Assembly: GCA_030706565.1 (NCBI GenBank)
Contig: JAUZOH010000003.1
Location: 1-34,431 of the forward strand
Direction: 5' to 3'
Length of the DNA: 34,431 nt
Source of the DNA: Bacteroidota bacterium
Lineage (GTDB): Bacteria; Bacteroidota; Bacteroidia; Bacteroidales; JAUZOH01
This document shows positions 18,264 to 26,471 of this stretch, piece by piece. Both the position numbers and the translations under genes were made by a program. Positions within the stretch are counted from its first letter, which is position 1, and each line of letters starts with the position of its first letter. The notes under the pieces were generated by a model. The model saw only the letters and a list, made by a program, of their open reading frames with translations. It searched no databases and was not told where the DNA came from.

Positions 18264-18335
18264 GAAATAATATTCATTTTACCTTTAGAATTTATACTTT
18301 ATTAGTGTTTTTTAATAATTTGAATTTATTTATAA

Positions 18336-21300
18336 TTAAGAATTTATACTTTTCTGGCTTTTAGATTTGGATTTACTTTTGAAAGGATAAGAAAAATTCA
18401 GAATTTTTTTAAAGTTTTCAAAATATAAAGTGATATAAAAAAGCAAAGTAAATATCCATATTATAGTCATATTAAACGAATAGGTGTCAAAAAAGTGGCC
18501 TAAAAAATGCTTCCTGGGTGCATAAAAATGAGCCCTGATATCGAGTAAACCGCATACGGAAGGATCTTCATAAACAGGGTCTACCTGTTGAACCAGTTGA
18601 TGGTTATATTCAATAATTTTGTTTTTCTCATATACCTTCCTCACTGCATCCGAAACGCTTTCATTCTGGTAATCATTTTTCATTTGCTTGTAAACTTCAG
18701 GTTTAGTTTGCATCAGATAATTGATCATATTGTTTTTCTCAGAATTGGCTTTTTGAAATTCTTTTGAATAGAAACTGGCAAGATTATCCAGGTAAACCTT
18801 AACGGACTGTGCAATTTGCGTGTTAAATGACTGTGGATTCAGCTTTTCCGGATCAGGAGCCGGCACCGGCACCATTTTTTTCTGATTGGCAATTTCATTT
18901 TTCAGCAATAGCAGAGCATTGGCACTCTTATTGATTTTGTTTGAAGATTGAAGTTCTGAACTTACCTGGTCAAAACGTTTGCTGAGTTCAGGGACATAAT
19001 GGACCTGCTTGAAATCGGCAGCACTTTCAAGTTTTTCAACATCGTAAAAGGTCTTTTCAAACTCATTGTCCTTATATTGGTGTACCATTAATGCTTCGTA
19101 CGACCATTTGGTAACCATAAGGTCGGCAATAACCGGAACTTTACCCACACTGCTTATGTTTCGGTTGAGTTTGTCGAAGCTGAACATGGCTCCGCTTAGC
19201 ATCATCATGGGAATCATCAGAAGGGGTATCAGGATATAAATGGTGACTGCACTGTTGAACGAGGCCGAAACATTTAATCCCAGCATATTGGCAAAAGCTG
19301 CCGTCGAAAAGAGTGCAAACCAATAGGCAAAAGTCATTCCTTTTATTCCCAGAATAGTATTGGCTATCAATACGAACGTTATACACTGTATTGCAGAGAT
19401 GACAAAGAGGATCAAAATTTTAGCGGCCAGGTAAGCCGACCGGCTGAGGTTCAGGAACTCTTCCCTTTTTAATATCTTTCTATCCCTGAATATTTCTTCC
19501 GCACTGATGGTCAGTCCCAGGAATAAGGCAACAATCAGCGCCATGAAAATATAAATAGGTATATTCTCGTTTTCACGGAAGATATACACATTGGATGTAG
19601 GATCGGCAATATACCTGATCACATAAGCCAGGATCAATCCAAGTATAGGTGCCTCAAGCAAATTCAGTGCGATATATTGTTTATTGCTGATTTTGGAAAG
19701 GAAGTCACGAATACTGTATATTTTGAACTGCCTGAACCAGTTGGGAATATTCAGCGTCTTGGGAGGTGCCTCCTTTACCTGTTCGACTTTTTCGGATTTC
19801 AGGTTATTCCGGTAATATTCTTCCCACTTCTGGGGGCTAACTTTTCGTTGGTTGGTGTAACGGCCAAATTCATCGACCACCTTGGCTTCAATGATGTTGA
19901 AAATTAGCTCCGGATTGACATTGCCGCAGGTAGGACATTCACCTACTTCACTGTTTATCTGGGCGTCAATTTTCTTAAAGTACATCACTGCCTCCACAGG
20001 ATTACCGTAATAAATCATGTATCCACCTGTATCCAGGATTATGATCCGGTCGAACATTTTGTATATCTCGCTGGAAGGTTGATGGATGACTACAAAAATA
20101 AGTTTGCCTTTTAAAGCAAGTTCCCGGAGAAGGTCCATCACATTTTCCGAATCGCGGGAAGAAAGGCCTGAGGTAGGTTCATCAACAAAAAGGATGGAAG
20201 GTTCGCGGATCAACTCCAGGGCAATATTCAACCGCTTGCGCTGGCCACCGCTGATTGTTTTGTTCAGGGCTGATCCTACTTTCAGGTTGGCATAATCAAG
20301 CAAGCCCAGACTGGCCAGGGTTTTATTGACCAGCCCTTCAATTTCCCCTTCGGATTTGTCCCTGAAGCATAGTTTAGCGTTGTAATACAGGTTTTCAAAG
20401 ACAGTAAGCTCTTCTATCAGTAAATCATCCTGGGGGATGAGCCCGATAACTCCGTCAAGTTGTTCTTTTTGAGTAGCCAGGTTGATCCCGTTGATCAGCA
20501 CTTCACCTTTTGAAGGGGGTTCATTACCTGCCAAAACATTAAGCAGGGTGGTTTTGCCGGCACCGCTTGCACCCATAATACCGATCAGTCTTCCTTGCTT
20601 TTCGGAGAAGCTAACGTCTCTGATGCCTAAATTCCCATTGGGAAAGGCATAATCAATGTGGTTGACTTCGAACGAAACATGGGCAGATGTGGTATCAGCA
20701 AGGAAATGGGCTACAACATCGCTGTAATAAACAGGTTTGCCTTTTGGCAATTTGATGGCACTGCCGCTGGCAAATAAATTGATGCTGCGTTGAGCCAGTC
20801 CTAAACCGTTGAGGAATAAGTCCTCGTTACCGGTATATTTTAAAAAATAAAGTTCAACACTGGGAACCCTAAGGATGCATATACTGCCATCAAGTTTCTC
20901 TGTCTGCAAATGCTTGGTGGGTAAATACGACTCATCCTTGTCGTTGATGACCAGGATGTTGTTGCTGTCAAATTCAACGGGTTCATCCTTGATAACAAAA
21001 TTCTCAATATTATTGAATTCTTCCTTTGAAACATTAAAAACTTCAGCCACTGTATGGATGATAGCCATCCGCTGGTCTGAAAATTTCCTGTCGGCATTGA
21101 CCAGTTCAAACAAACGGGCCAGGACTACAACTTTTTGTTCCTGGTTTAGGGTTTTGTTTATTTTTTTACAAAGCCCCAGAATCTTAACGGAATCTTTGAC
21201 CGAAGTAAGTTTTACTTTAGCGGCAGAAACGTTTTCGGCTGAAGTTTTATTTGATCCGGCAAATTTATCGAATAAGGCAATATATTCCTTAACTGCCTCA

Positions 21301-21422
21301 ACATCAAGCTGTCTGTCCAGAAAGGAAATCACAAATTCTCTTTCATGCGACTCCACCCCCTCATCTTGTTTGGCGATGATAGCAAAAAGCTGCATTAAAG
21401 CCTTTAGTATCTCTTCACTCAT
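18336..21422 (-). CDS. ABCG-type ABC transporter with TerB-like N-terminal domain
   Basis: This 1028-residue protein joins an ATPase to an ABC-2 permease in the ABCG/White order. Residues about 1-145 form an acidic helical region resembling TerB-like tellurite-resistance domains. A beta-rich linker follows (about 150-245). The ATPase has Walker A GASGAGKT at 284-291, signature SGGQ at 391-394, Walker B LFVDEP at 411-416 and the switch His447 in VVIHQPSS. A possible half zinc site CPTCG lies at 496-500. Membrane helices begin near residue 590 (YIALNLLEAPILGLILAYVI) and continue to about 770. A long soluble helical insertion follows (about 780-965) before the last transmembrane segment near the C-terminus. 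It follows siaC by 55 bp. Substrate is unknown; ABCG-type proteins are usually exporters of hydrophobic compounds. Confidence 0.88.
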   Translation of the reverse strand: MSEEILKALMQLFAIIAKQDEGVESHEREFVISFLDRQLDVEAVKEYIALFDKFAGSNKTSAENVSAAKVKLTSVKDSVKILGLCKKINKTLNQEQKVVVLARLFELVNADRKFSDQRMAIIHTVAEVFNVSKEEFNNIENFVIKDEPVEFDSNNILVINDKDESYLPTKHLQTEKLDGSICILRVPSVELYFLKYTGNEDLFLNGLGLAQRSINLFASGSAIKLPKGKPVYYSDVVAHFLADTTSAHVSFEVNHIDYAFPNGNLGIRDVSFSEKQGRLIGIMGASGAGKTTLLNVLAGNEPPSKGEVLINGINLATQKEQLDGVIGLIPQDDLLIEELTVFENLYYNAKLCFRDKSEGEIEGLVNKTLASLGLLDYANLKVGSALNKTISGGQRKRLNIALELIREPSILFVDEPTSGLSSRDSENVMDLLRELALKGKLIFVVIHQPSSEIYKMFDRIIILDTGGYMIYYGNPVEAVMYFKKIDAQINSEVGECPTCGNVNPELIFNIIEAKVVDEFGRYTNQRKVSPQKWEEYYRNNLKSEKVEQVKEAPPKTLNIPNWFRQFKIYSIRDFLSKISNKQYIALNLLEAPILGLILAYVIRYIADPTSNVYIFRENENIPIYIFMALIVALFLGLTISAEEIFRDRKILKREEFLNLSRSAYLAAKILILFVISAIQCITFVLIANTILGIKGMTFAYWFALFSTAAFANMLGLNVSASFNSAVTIYILIPLLMIPMMMLSGAMFSFDKLNRNISSVGKVPVIADLMVTKWSYEALMVHQYKDNEFEKTFYDVEKLESAADFKQVHYVPELSKRFDQVSSELQSSNKINKSANALLLLKNEIANQKKMVPVPAPDPEKLNPQSFNTQIAQSVKVYLDNLASFYSKEFQKANSEKNNMINYLMQTKPEVYKQMKNDYQNESVSDAVRKVYEKNKIIEYNHQLVQQVDPVYEDPSVCGLLDIRAHFYAPRKHFLGHFFDTYSFNMTIIWIFTLLFYITLYFENFKKILNFSYPFKSKSKSKSQKSINS

Positions 21423-21477
21423 TGTTCAGTTTGTGTTACAAATTTGTAAATATATTGCCAAAATGAAGAAATAACGA

Positions 21478-21858
21478 TTATTCGGAGTATTCGATTTGTT
21501 CGAATGGGACATCGACAATATCAGCATATTCTTCACCGGCTTCCTTCATATCTTCATCATCATCCGGATAATGCCATTTTACCAGCACTTCATTCCCGTT
21601 TTGTTTCATGACTTCAAGTTTCATTAAAACATCGAGAAGTAGCTTTGATGAAGCGGTATTGAAATATTCAAGTTTGAAATTGAATGTGGTTACAGGATTC
21701 GGATGTTTGGTATATTCATCCAGCCAGTTAAGGATAGGGTCGTAAAATAGAGTAACATCTTCCGGCAGCGAACGGCCGGAAATTTCAAAAATATCATTGC
21801 CTGCATCCAAAACTACATTTGGAGTATCTTCAGTACCAGCAATTTTTATGATATCCAT
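21478..21858 (-). CDS. siaC: SiaC-like regulatory phosphoprotein (DUF1987)
   Basis: This 126-residue protein matches the SiaC/DUF1987 family: small, acidic, with FYDPILNWLDEY near 38-49 and KLEYFNTASSKLLLDVL near 62-78. The Thr in YFNTAS is residue 68, the position reported as the phosphosite of Pseudomonas aeruginosa SiaC, where SiaB phosphorylates and SiaA dephosphorylates it. There, unphosphorylated SiaC activates the diguanylate cyclase SiaD. No GGDEF protein is encoded here, so the downstream target must differ or lie elsewhere. The gene is 11 bp after siaB and 55 bp before the ABC transporter. Family is confident; the target is unknown. Confidence 0.88.
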   Translation of the reverse strand: MDIIKIAGTEDTPNVVLDAGNDIFEISGRSLPEDVTLFYDPILNWLDEYTKHPNPVTTFNFKLEYFNTASSKLLLDVLMKLEVMKQNGNEVLVKWHYPDDDEDMKEAGEEYADIVDVPFEQIEYSE

Positions 21859-21869
21859 AGCTCGTTAAT

Positions 21870-22451
21870 TTATAAGTTTCTTGAAATGGTTGAAGTTAAC
21901 AAAAAGAAGGATGTTTCATCATTAATTGGTAAAAAATGATATTGGAGATTTTTACCCGTTTTTCTTTTGATATCAATGAAACCTAAACCCGCTCCCTGTT
22001 TATCAGAAAGGTGTCCTTCTTTAATCTGTTTCTTGTATAATTCTGTAAGTTCTTCTTTATCAAGGCTGTTGATATGCTCCAGCATATTTTTCAAATCATT
22101 GATTTTAGAATTTTCCACAGCATTTCCTGTAGTTACATTGTATTCATCCTCCCCTTTGCTGACTAAGAAAATGCCTCTGCCTGCATAAATAAAATTTCCA
22201 GAGGAAAAATCTTCAGCATGTTTGCTGATATTTTGCAAACATTCGACCATAACGTGGAAAACCTTTTTTTGTACGGTACCCGATTCTGCATCTTTGGCCA
22301 TATTCGATTCAGTCAATGAAGTGAAGGCTTTGGTTATCTGGTGTGTGATTTCACCTTCATACACTAAAGATATTTCGTGTGCTTTCATGGATTTGTAAAA
22401 ATCATATACAAATTCCAAAAATCCTTTTACATCATCTTTATTACTGTCCAT
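21870..22451 (-). CDS. siaB: SiaB-like protein kinase (DUF6272)
   Basis: This 193-residue protein is a GHKL-fold kinase of the SiaB type, expected to phosphorylate the SiaC-like protein encoded next. The N-box is VFHVMVECLQNISKHAE, with Glu70 and Asn74, and a G-box-like GAGLGFIDIKRKTG lies near residues 154-167. There is no receiver, HAMP or transmembrane segment, and no histidine phosphoacceptor domain, as expected for an anti-sigma-factor-like kinase in a partner switch. It starts 27 bp after the PP2C phosphatase gene and ends 11 bp before siaC. The order phosphatase-kinase-substrate is the same as siaA-siaB-siaC of Pseudomonas. Confidence 0.85.
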   Translation of the reverse strand: MDSNKDDVKGFLEFVYDFYKSMKAHEISLVYEGEITHQITKAFTSLTESNMAKDAESGTVQKKVFHVMVECLQNISKHAEDFSSGNFIYAGRGIFLVSKGEDEYNVTTGNAVENSKINDLKNMLEHINSLDKEELTELYKKQIKEGHLSDKQGAGLGFIDIKRKTGKNLQYHFLPINDETSFFLLTSTISRNL

Positions 22452-22478
22452 AAGTTAAAATGATTTAAAAAATATTGT

Positions 22479-25091
22479 TTAAAATTCAATTCCGATTAGT
22501 AATACATCATCAATTTGTTTGGTTTTCCCCTGCCATTCATCAAAATCCCTGGCAAATAAATTATTATATTCATCCATGGAGTAAGAATTATGGGTTAAAA
22601 TATTTTCCCTGACCCTTTGGGGGGAATATTTCTTCAGTTTAGGGCCACCCAACTGATCGGTCAGTCCATCCGAGAAAAAGAAGATTTTATCACCAGGCAT
22701 CAGTTTTATCAGGTGATCGGTAAAATCAGCTTCAGGTTTCCCGGAATTGGGAATACCCCCTATAGCTTTCCGGTCACCTTTATATTCAGTCAGCTCATTA
22801 TTGCGGACATGATAGAGAGGACGGTGTGCCCCGGCAAAATGCATTTCCTGTTTGGCCAGATTTATTTTACATAAGGCAAGGTCCATTCCGTCGCGGGCAT
22901 CAGCGTTTAACCTGTCCTGTTTAAGGGTGGTTCTGACCCCTTTGTGCAACATGTCGCATACTTCGGACGCTGTCAGGTCCCTGGGATGGTCAACTATATT
23001 GTTCAGTATGAAATAACCCACAAAAGAAAGCAATGCCCCGGGTACACCATGGCCGGTGCAATCCACCACGGCCAGGTAAAGGTCATTATCCTTGGCAAAA
23101 AACCAGGGAAAATCTCCGCTTACAACATCCCTGGGTTTATAATACATGAATGATTTGGGAAGATATTTTTGAATCAGACGGGTATCAGGCAAAATGGATG
23201 ATTGAATATGTTGTGCATAGTTGATGCTGTCTTCTATTTTCCGGTTTTTACCCTGTATTTCCTGTTCAATTCGTTTTGTTTCGGTAATGTCGTGGCCAAT
23301 AAAAAGGATGGTTTCCAATTCACTTTCATTAAACTCGGGGATGGCATCAATACTTAGAAAACGGTTCATGCTTTTCTCCCCGGCTTTTAGGGAAATGGTG
23401 AGCTGGGTATTTGTTTTCTTGGGTAAGTTTTTAATTTTATTGGTCGTTTCTTCGAAATATTCTGAGAAAACAGCAGGTATGGATTTGTCTTTAATTGTCC
23501 TGCCAGCTAAATCTGCAGGCCTTAATCCTATATAATCCTCTACTACCGGGTTTGAATAATAGAAAATGCCTGAAGTATTCAGTCTTATGATCATGTCTAG
23601 CGAATTTTCAGAGAGCGACTGCATTTTGGTGCGCATGCGCTCTTCCTTTTCCGCTCTTTTGCGCTCGGTGATATCCCGTGAGTTCAGAATGATGCCATGT
23701 ATGGCGTTGCCATTCAATAAATTACGGCCCGTACATTCAAGGAAGATTTTATCCCCATTGCTTTTTAAAAAGGAATATTGAAGGGTTTGGGTTTCCTGAG
23801 GTTTTTCCAGCAGAGTATGAAGCATAGCCTTCAGATCCGATTCTCCTTTGCTGGTCAGTCTTTCCAGATTTTTACCCTGCATCATTTCTTCGGAACTAAA
23901 ACCCAGAATTTTCTTAACCGAAGGGCTTATAAAAGTCATTTTTAGTTCTTTATCATAAATGGAAATGATCTCGGAAGCATTTTCCAGCAAGGAATGAAGC
24001 CTTTTCTGGGCATTTTCAACTTCAAGCACCTGAGACTCCAGTTTTTTATTTGAGAATTCCAGCTCTTCCTGGGTTGCCCTCATTTCTTCTGCACTCTGAC
24101 GAAGTTCTTCTTCATTTTCCTGAAGTTCTTCGGTCATTTGCTGAGATTCCTGTAGTAATTTTTCTGTCCGCTGGTTAACCTGAAGGTTAAAAATTGTACG
24201 GGCAATAATTTCGCCCAGTTCTTTCAGGAAAATTCTGGTTACCTTGTTTATTTCAGGTTCCAGTGAAGCGAACTCCAGGACGCCCTGTAGTTTCTCGTCG
24301 CTGATCAGGGGAATGATCAGCAAACTTTGAGGCTTTTGATCACCTAAAATACCGGAGGTAATGGAAACATAATCATCCGGTATTTCAGTGCGGTAGATGC
24401 TATCCATTTCGTAGCCGCATTCACCTACAAGGCCCTGGCCGATCTTAAATTCCTGTTGAACGTATTTGCGCCGGTTGTATGCATAAGTGGCTATATTGGT
24501 AAGCGTTTTATGGTCTTCATCATATATATACATGGCACCCTGTGTTACTTTGATGTATCTGATGAGGTTTACAATAACATCATAAGCCAAATCCTCAAGG
24601 CGGCTATGCATTCTAAGAATGTTTGCAATAATTTCTTTTCCTTCAGCAATCCATTTCTGTTCTTTTTCCTTTTGGGAGTTGGCTAAAAGATTATCGCGCA
24701 TGGCTACGAATGATTGACTGAGCAAATCGTTCTGCCCGTCCTGAATTTCTATGCCATAATTTCCTTTTCCGATTTGTTGGGCAATCCAGGCATTTTTTTC
24801 TCTCTCCTGGGCAATTTGTTTGATGTTTTTTTCAAATTTCAGTTGAACAAATTGAATTTTTTGAGTGAAGATATAAGTAACAATTCCGGCCAGTACAGGA
24901 ATGAAATCAATGATGAATAAGGCAGGTATTGAATGATGCATGTGGAGAATTCCACGGAAAGTGCAACTGAAATGATTGATTCCCATTTCAGTGATCCAGG
25001 CGATAATCGGGAAAATAAGGCTCAATACTATTACAGAAATAGTAATGTTATTTCCTGCGATATTCTGCAACTTTTTAAGGTATCTGGACAT
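22479..25091 (-). CDS. Membrane GAF-PAS-PAS-PP2C protein phosphatase (SiaA/RsbU-like)
   Basis: This 870-residue sensor phosphatase should dephosphorylate the SiaC-like protein and thereby reverse SiaB. Two membrane segments lie at about residues 16-35 and 55-76. A linker, a GAF domain at about 160-303, a Glu/Gln-rich coiled coil at about 305-367, and two PAS domains (about 368-480 and 485-605) follow. The C-terminal SpoIIE-type PP2C domain (about 625-870) keeps the metal-site acids: D660 in VVSGDF, D677 in VVDCTGHGVPGALLS, D808 in FFSDGLTDQLGG and the D861/D862 pair. Pseudomonas SiaA instead carries a periplasmic sensor and HAMP, so input here is clearly different. It lies 28 bp after the GAF gene and 27 bp before siaB. 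The ligands of the GAF and PAS domains are unknown. Confidence 0.9.
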   Translation of the reverse strand: MSRYLKKLQNIAGNNITISVIVLSLIFPIIAWITEMGINHFSCTFRGILHMHHSIPALFIIDFIPVLAGIVTYIFTQKIQFVQLKFEKNIKQIAQEREKNAWIAQQIGKGNYGIEIQDGQNDLLSQSFVAMRDNLLANSQKEKEQKWIAEGKEIIANILRMHSRLEDLAYDVIVNLIRYIKVTQGAMYIYDEDHKTLTNIATYAYNRRKYVQQEFKIGQGLVGECGYEMDSIYRTEIPDDYVSITSGILGDQKPQSLLIIPLISDEKLQGVLEFASLEPEINKVTRIFLKELGEIIARTIFNLQVNQRTEKLLQESQQMTEELQENEEELRQSAEEMRATQEELEFSNKKLESQVLEVENAQKRLHSLLENASEIISIYDKELKMTFISPSVKKILGFSSEEMMQGKNLERLTSKGESDLKAMLHTLLEKPQETQTLQYSFLKSNGDKIFLECTGRNLLNGNAIHGIILNSRDITERKRAEKEERMRTKMQSLSENSLDMIIRLNTSGIFYYSNPVVEDYIGLRPADLAGRTIKDKSIPAVFSEYFEETTNKIKNLPKKTNTQLTISLKAGEKSMNRFLSIDAIPEFNESELETILFIGHDITETKRIEQEIQGKNRKIEDSINYAQHIQSSILPDTRLIQKYLPKSFMYYKPRDVVSGDFPWFFAKDNDLYLAVVDCTGHGVPGALLSFVGYFILNNIVDHPRDLTASEVCDMLHKGVRTTLKQDRLNADARDGMDLALCKINLAKQEMHFAGAHRPLYHVRNNELTEYKGDRKAIGGIPNSGKPEADFTDHLIKLMPGDKIFFFSDGLTDQLGGPKLKKYSPQRVRENILTHNSYSMDEYNNLFARDFDEWQGKTKQIDDVLLIGIEF

Positions 25092-25119
25092 AGACTCTTT
25101 ACTTTTACTTATTTATATT

Positions 25120-25914
25120 TTAATTTTTCAGTGCATAACCAATTTTTTCTCCAAGTTGGGAAAAAACATTTTCCATTTGCTTGTCAAAGGGCTTGAAAGA
25201 AGCCAATTCCATAACGCCTATAGTTTCCTTTTCAAGGATAATGGGTACAATCAATAAATTTTTTGGTGTACCTTTCCCCAAGCCTGACAAAATGGTCATA
25301 TAACCTTGAGGAACATCATTAATATTCAGCAACTTCTTATTTTTAGCTGCCTGGCCTGTCAATGTTTCCCCTAATTTAAAAGCTTTGGGTTTTTCTTCCG
25401 AAAAATATGCATATTCAGCGATAGGACTAAACAGGTTGGTCTGTTTTTCAAAGTCGTAGAAAACTCCCTGAACAATGTTGAATTCCTTAGCAATATTAAT
25501 TAAAATTTTTTCAGCATATTGCTCCTGCGTTAAATTTTCTTTGGAAGGCAGGATGTGTTTTGAGATTTCCTGAATATCCACAGTTTCTTTTGTAACATTC
25601 CGAACCTCATTATTTTGTTCGCCCTCAGTTTTTTTTGCAAGTTGAGATTGTAGATCACTGATCCTGGAAGCTAATCCCTTAATATTTTTTTTATTCTTGC
25701 TTTCTGAAAGTAAATAAAGGACAAACATTAAAATTCCAAGAAATGAAACTGTAACCAGATATAAGTATGATTGGGTTTTAGCAGGATTAGCACCTGTATT
25801 CAGCCATGCATTGTGGTTGCTTGAAAAAAGCAGGAAAATAAAGCATAAAAAAAGAAACAAAATTAAATAACTGATTCTTCTGATTTTTCCTAGGTTGTTC
25901 ATTGTAAATTTCAT
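25120..25914 (-). CDS. Two-TM membrane protein with C-terminal GAF domain
   Basis: This 264-residue protein has two membrane segments (about residues 13-30 and 48-68), a polar, partly coiled-coil stretch (SDLQSQLAKKTEGEQNNEV) and a C-terminal GAF domain (about 120-262). There is no output domain. The GAF resembles that of the adjacent phosphatase: compare NLLIVPIILEKETIGVMELA here with SLLIIPLISDEKLQGVLEFA there. The start overlaps the cheB stop in an ATGA arrangement, so translation is probably coupled. It could be a sensory subunit that pairs with the phosphatase, or a competitor for the same ligand; both are inference. Confidence 0.8.
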   Translation of the reverse strand: MKFTMNNLGKIRRISYLILFLFLCFIFLLFSSNHNAWLNTGANPAKTQSYLYLVTVSFLGILMFVLYLLSESKNKKNIKGLASRISDLQSQLAKKTEGEQNNEVRNVTKETVDIQEISKHILPSKENLTQEQYAEKILINIAKEFNIVQGVFYDFEKQTNLFSPIAEYAYFSEEKPKAFKLGETLTGQAAKNKKLLNINDVPQGYMTILSGLGKGTPKNLLIVPIILEKETIGVMELASFKPFDKQMENVFSQLGEKIGYALKN

Positions 25915-26468
25915 TTTAGTTTAAGAAGGAAGTCAATAATTCCGCTGGTTTTAAGTACATAATCTACAGGAGAAGTATTGATTGCTGCTTCTGTCATGGT
26001 TTTTACCTGGCAGTCCAAGGGATCCTGCACAATAGTAAGTCCTTTCAGGTCATGAATTTTTTTTATTCCCAGTGCTCCATCTTTATTGGCACCGCTGAGG
26101 ATAATTCCCACCAATCCTTCTCTATATGCCTGTGCAGCAGTAATAAACGACAAGTCTATGGACGGCCGGGAATGGTTAACCTGTTCCTCGGTGGAGAGGG
26201 CAATTCTGTTTCCCAGTTCAATATACATGTGGTAATTGGCTGGGGCAAGGTAAGCCCGTCCTGCTTTGACCAATTCTTTGTCATTGGGCTCTATAACCGG
26301 AATATTTGATTTGATAGAAAGTGCTTCTACAAACCCCGACCGTATATGTTTGAGCCGGTGCAGGCATAAGAAAACGGGTAATGGGAAATTCTCAGGCAGA
26401 GCATTCAGGATTTTTGAAACCACCTGAAAACTTCCAGCCGAACCTCCTATCATTACTGCTTTGTACAT
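25911..26468 (-). CDS. cheB: CheB-type methylesterase catalytic domain, no receiver
   Basis: This 185-residue protein is the catalytic domain of CheB alone, which hydrolyses glutamyl methyl esters or deamidates glutamine in receptor-like helices. The Ser-His-Asp triad is intact: Ser10 in MIGGSAGS, His37 in VFLCLHRLKH and Asp130 in LSGANKDGALG. YLAPANYHMYIE and SRPSIDLSF are further family motifs. The response-regulator receiver domain of canonical CheB is missing, so activity is not controlled by CheA phosphorylation in the usual way. It starts 3 bp after the degenerate CheR gene and overlaps the GAF gene by 4 bases. No chemoreceptor is encoded in the window. Confidence 0.92.
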   Translation of the reverse strand: MYKAVMIGGSAGSFQVVSKILNALPENFPLPVFLCLHRLKHIRSGFVEALSIKSNIPVIEPNDKELVKAGRAYLAPANYHMYIELGNRIALSTEEQVNHSRPSIDLSFITAAQAYREGLVGIILSGANKDGALGIKKIHDLKGLTIVQDPLDCQVKTMTEAAINTSPVDYVLKTSGIIDFLLKLK

Positions 26469-26471
26469 TTT

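Noticed and set aside
20875-21474. A 199-codon plus-strand open frame opposite the 5' part of the ABC transporter gene
   Set aside because: It lies fully antisense to a gene with clear domains, and its translation is Ser/Leu/Phe-rich with no recognisable motif.
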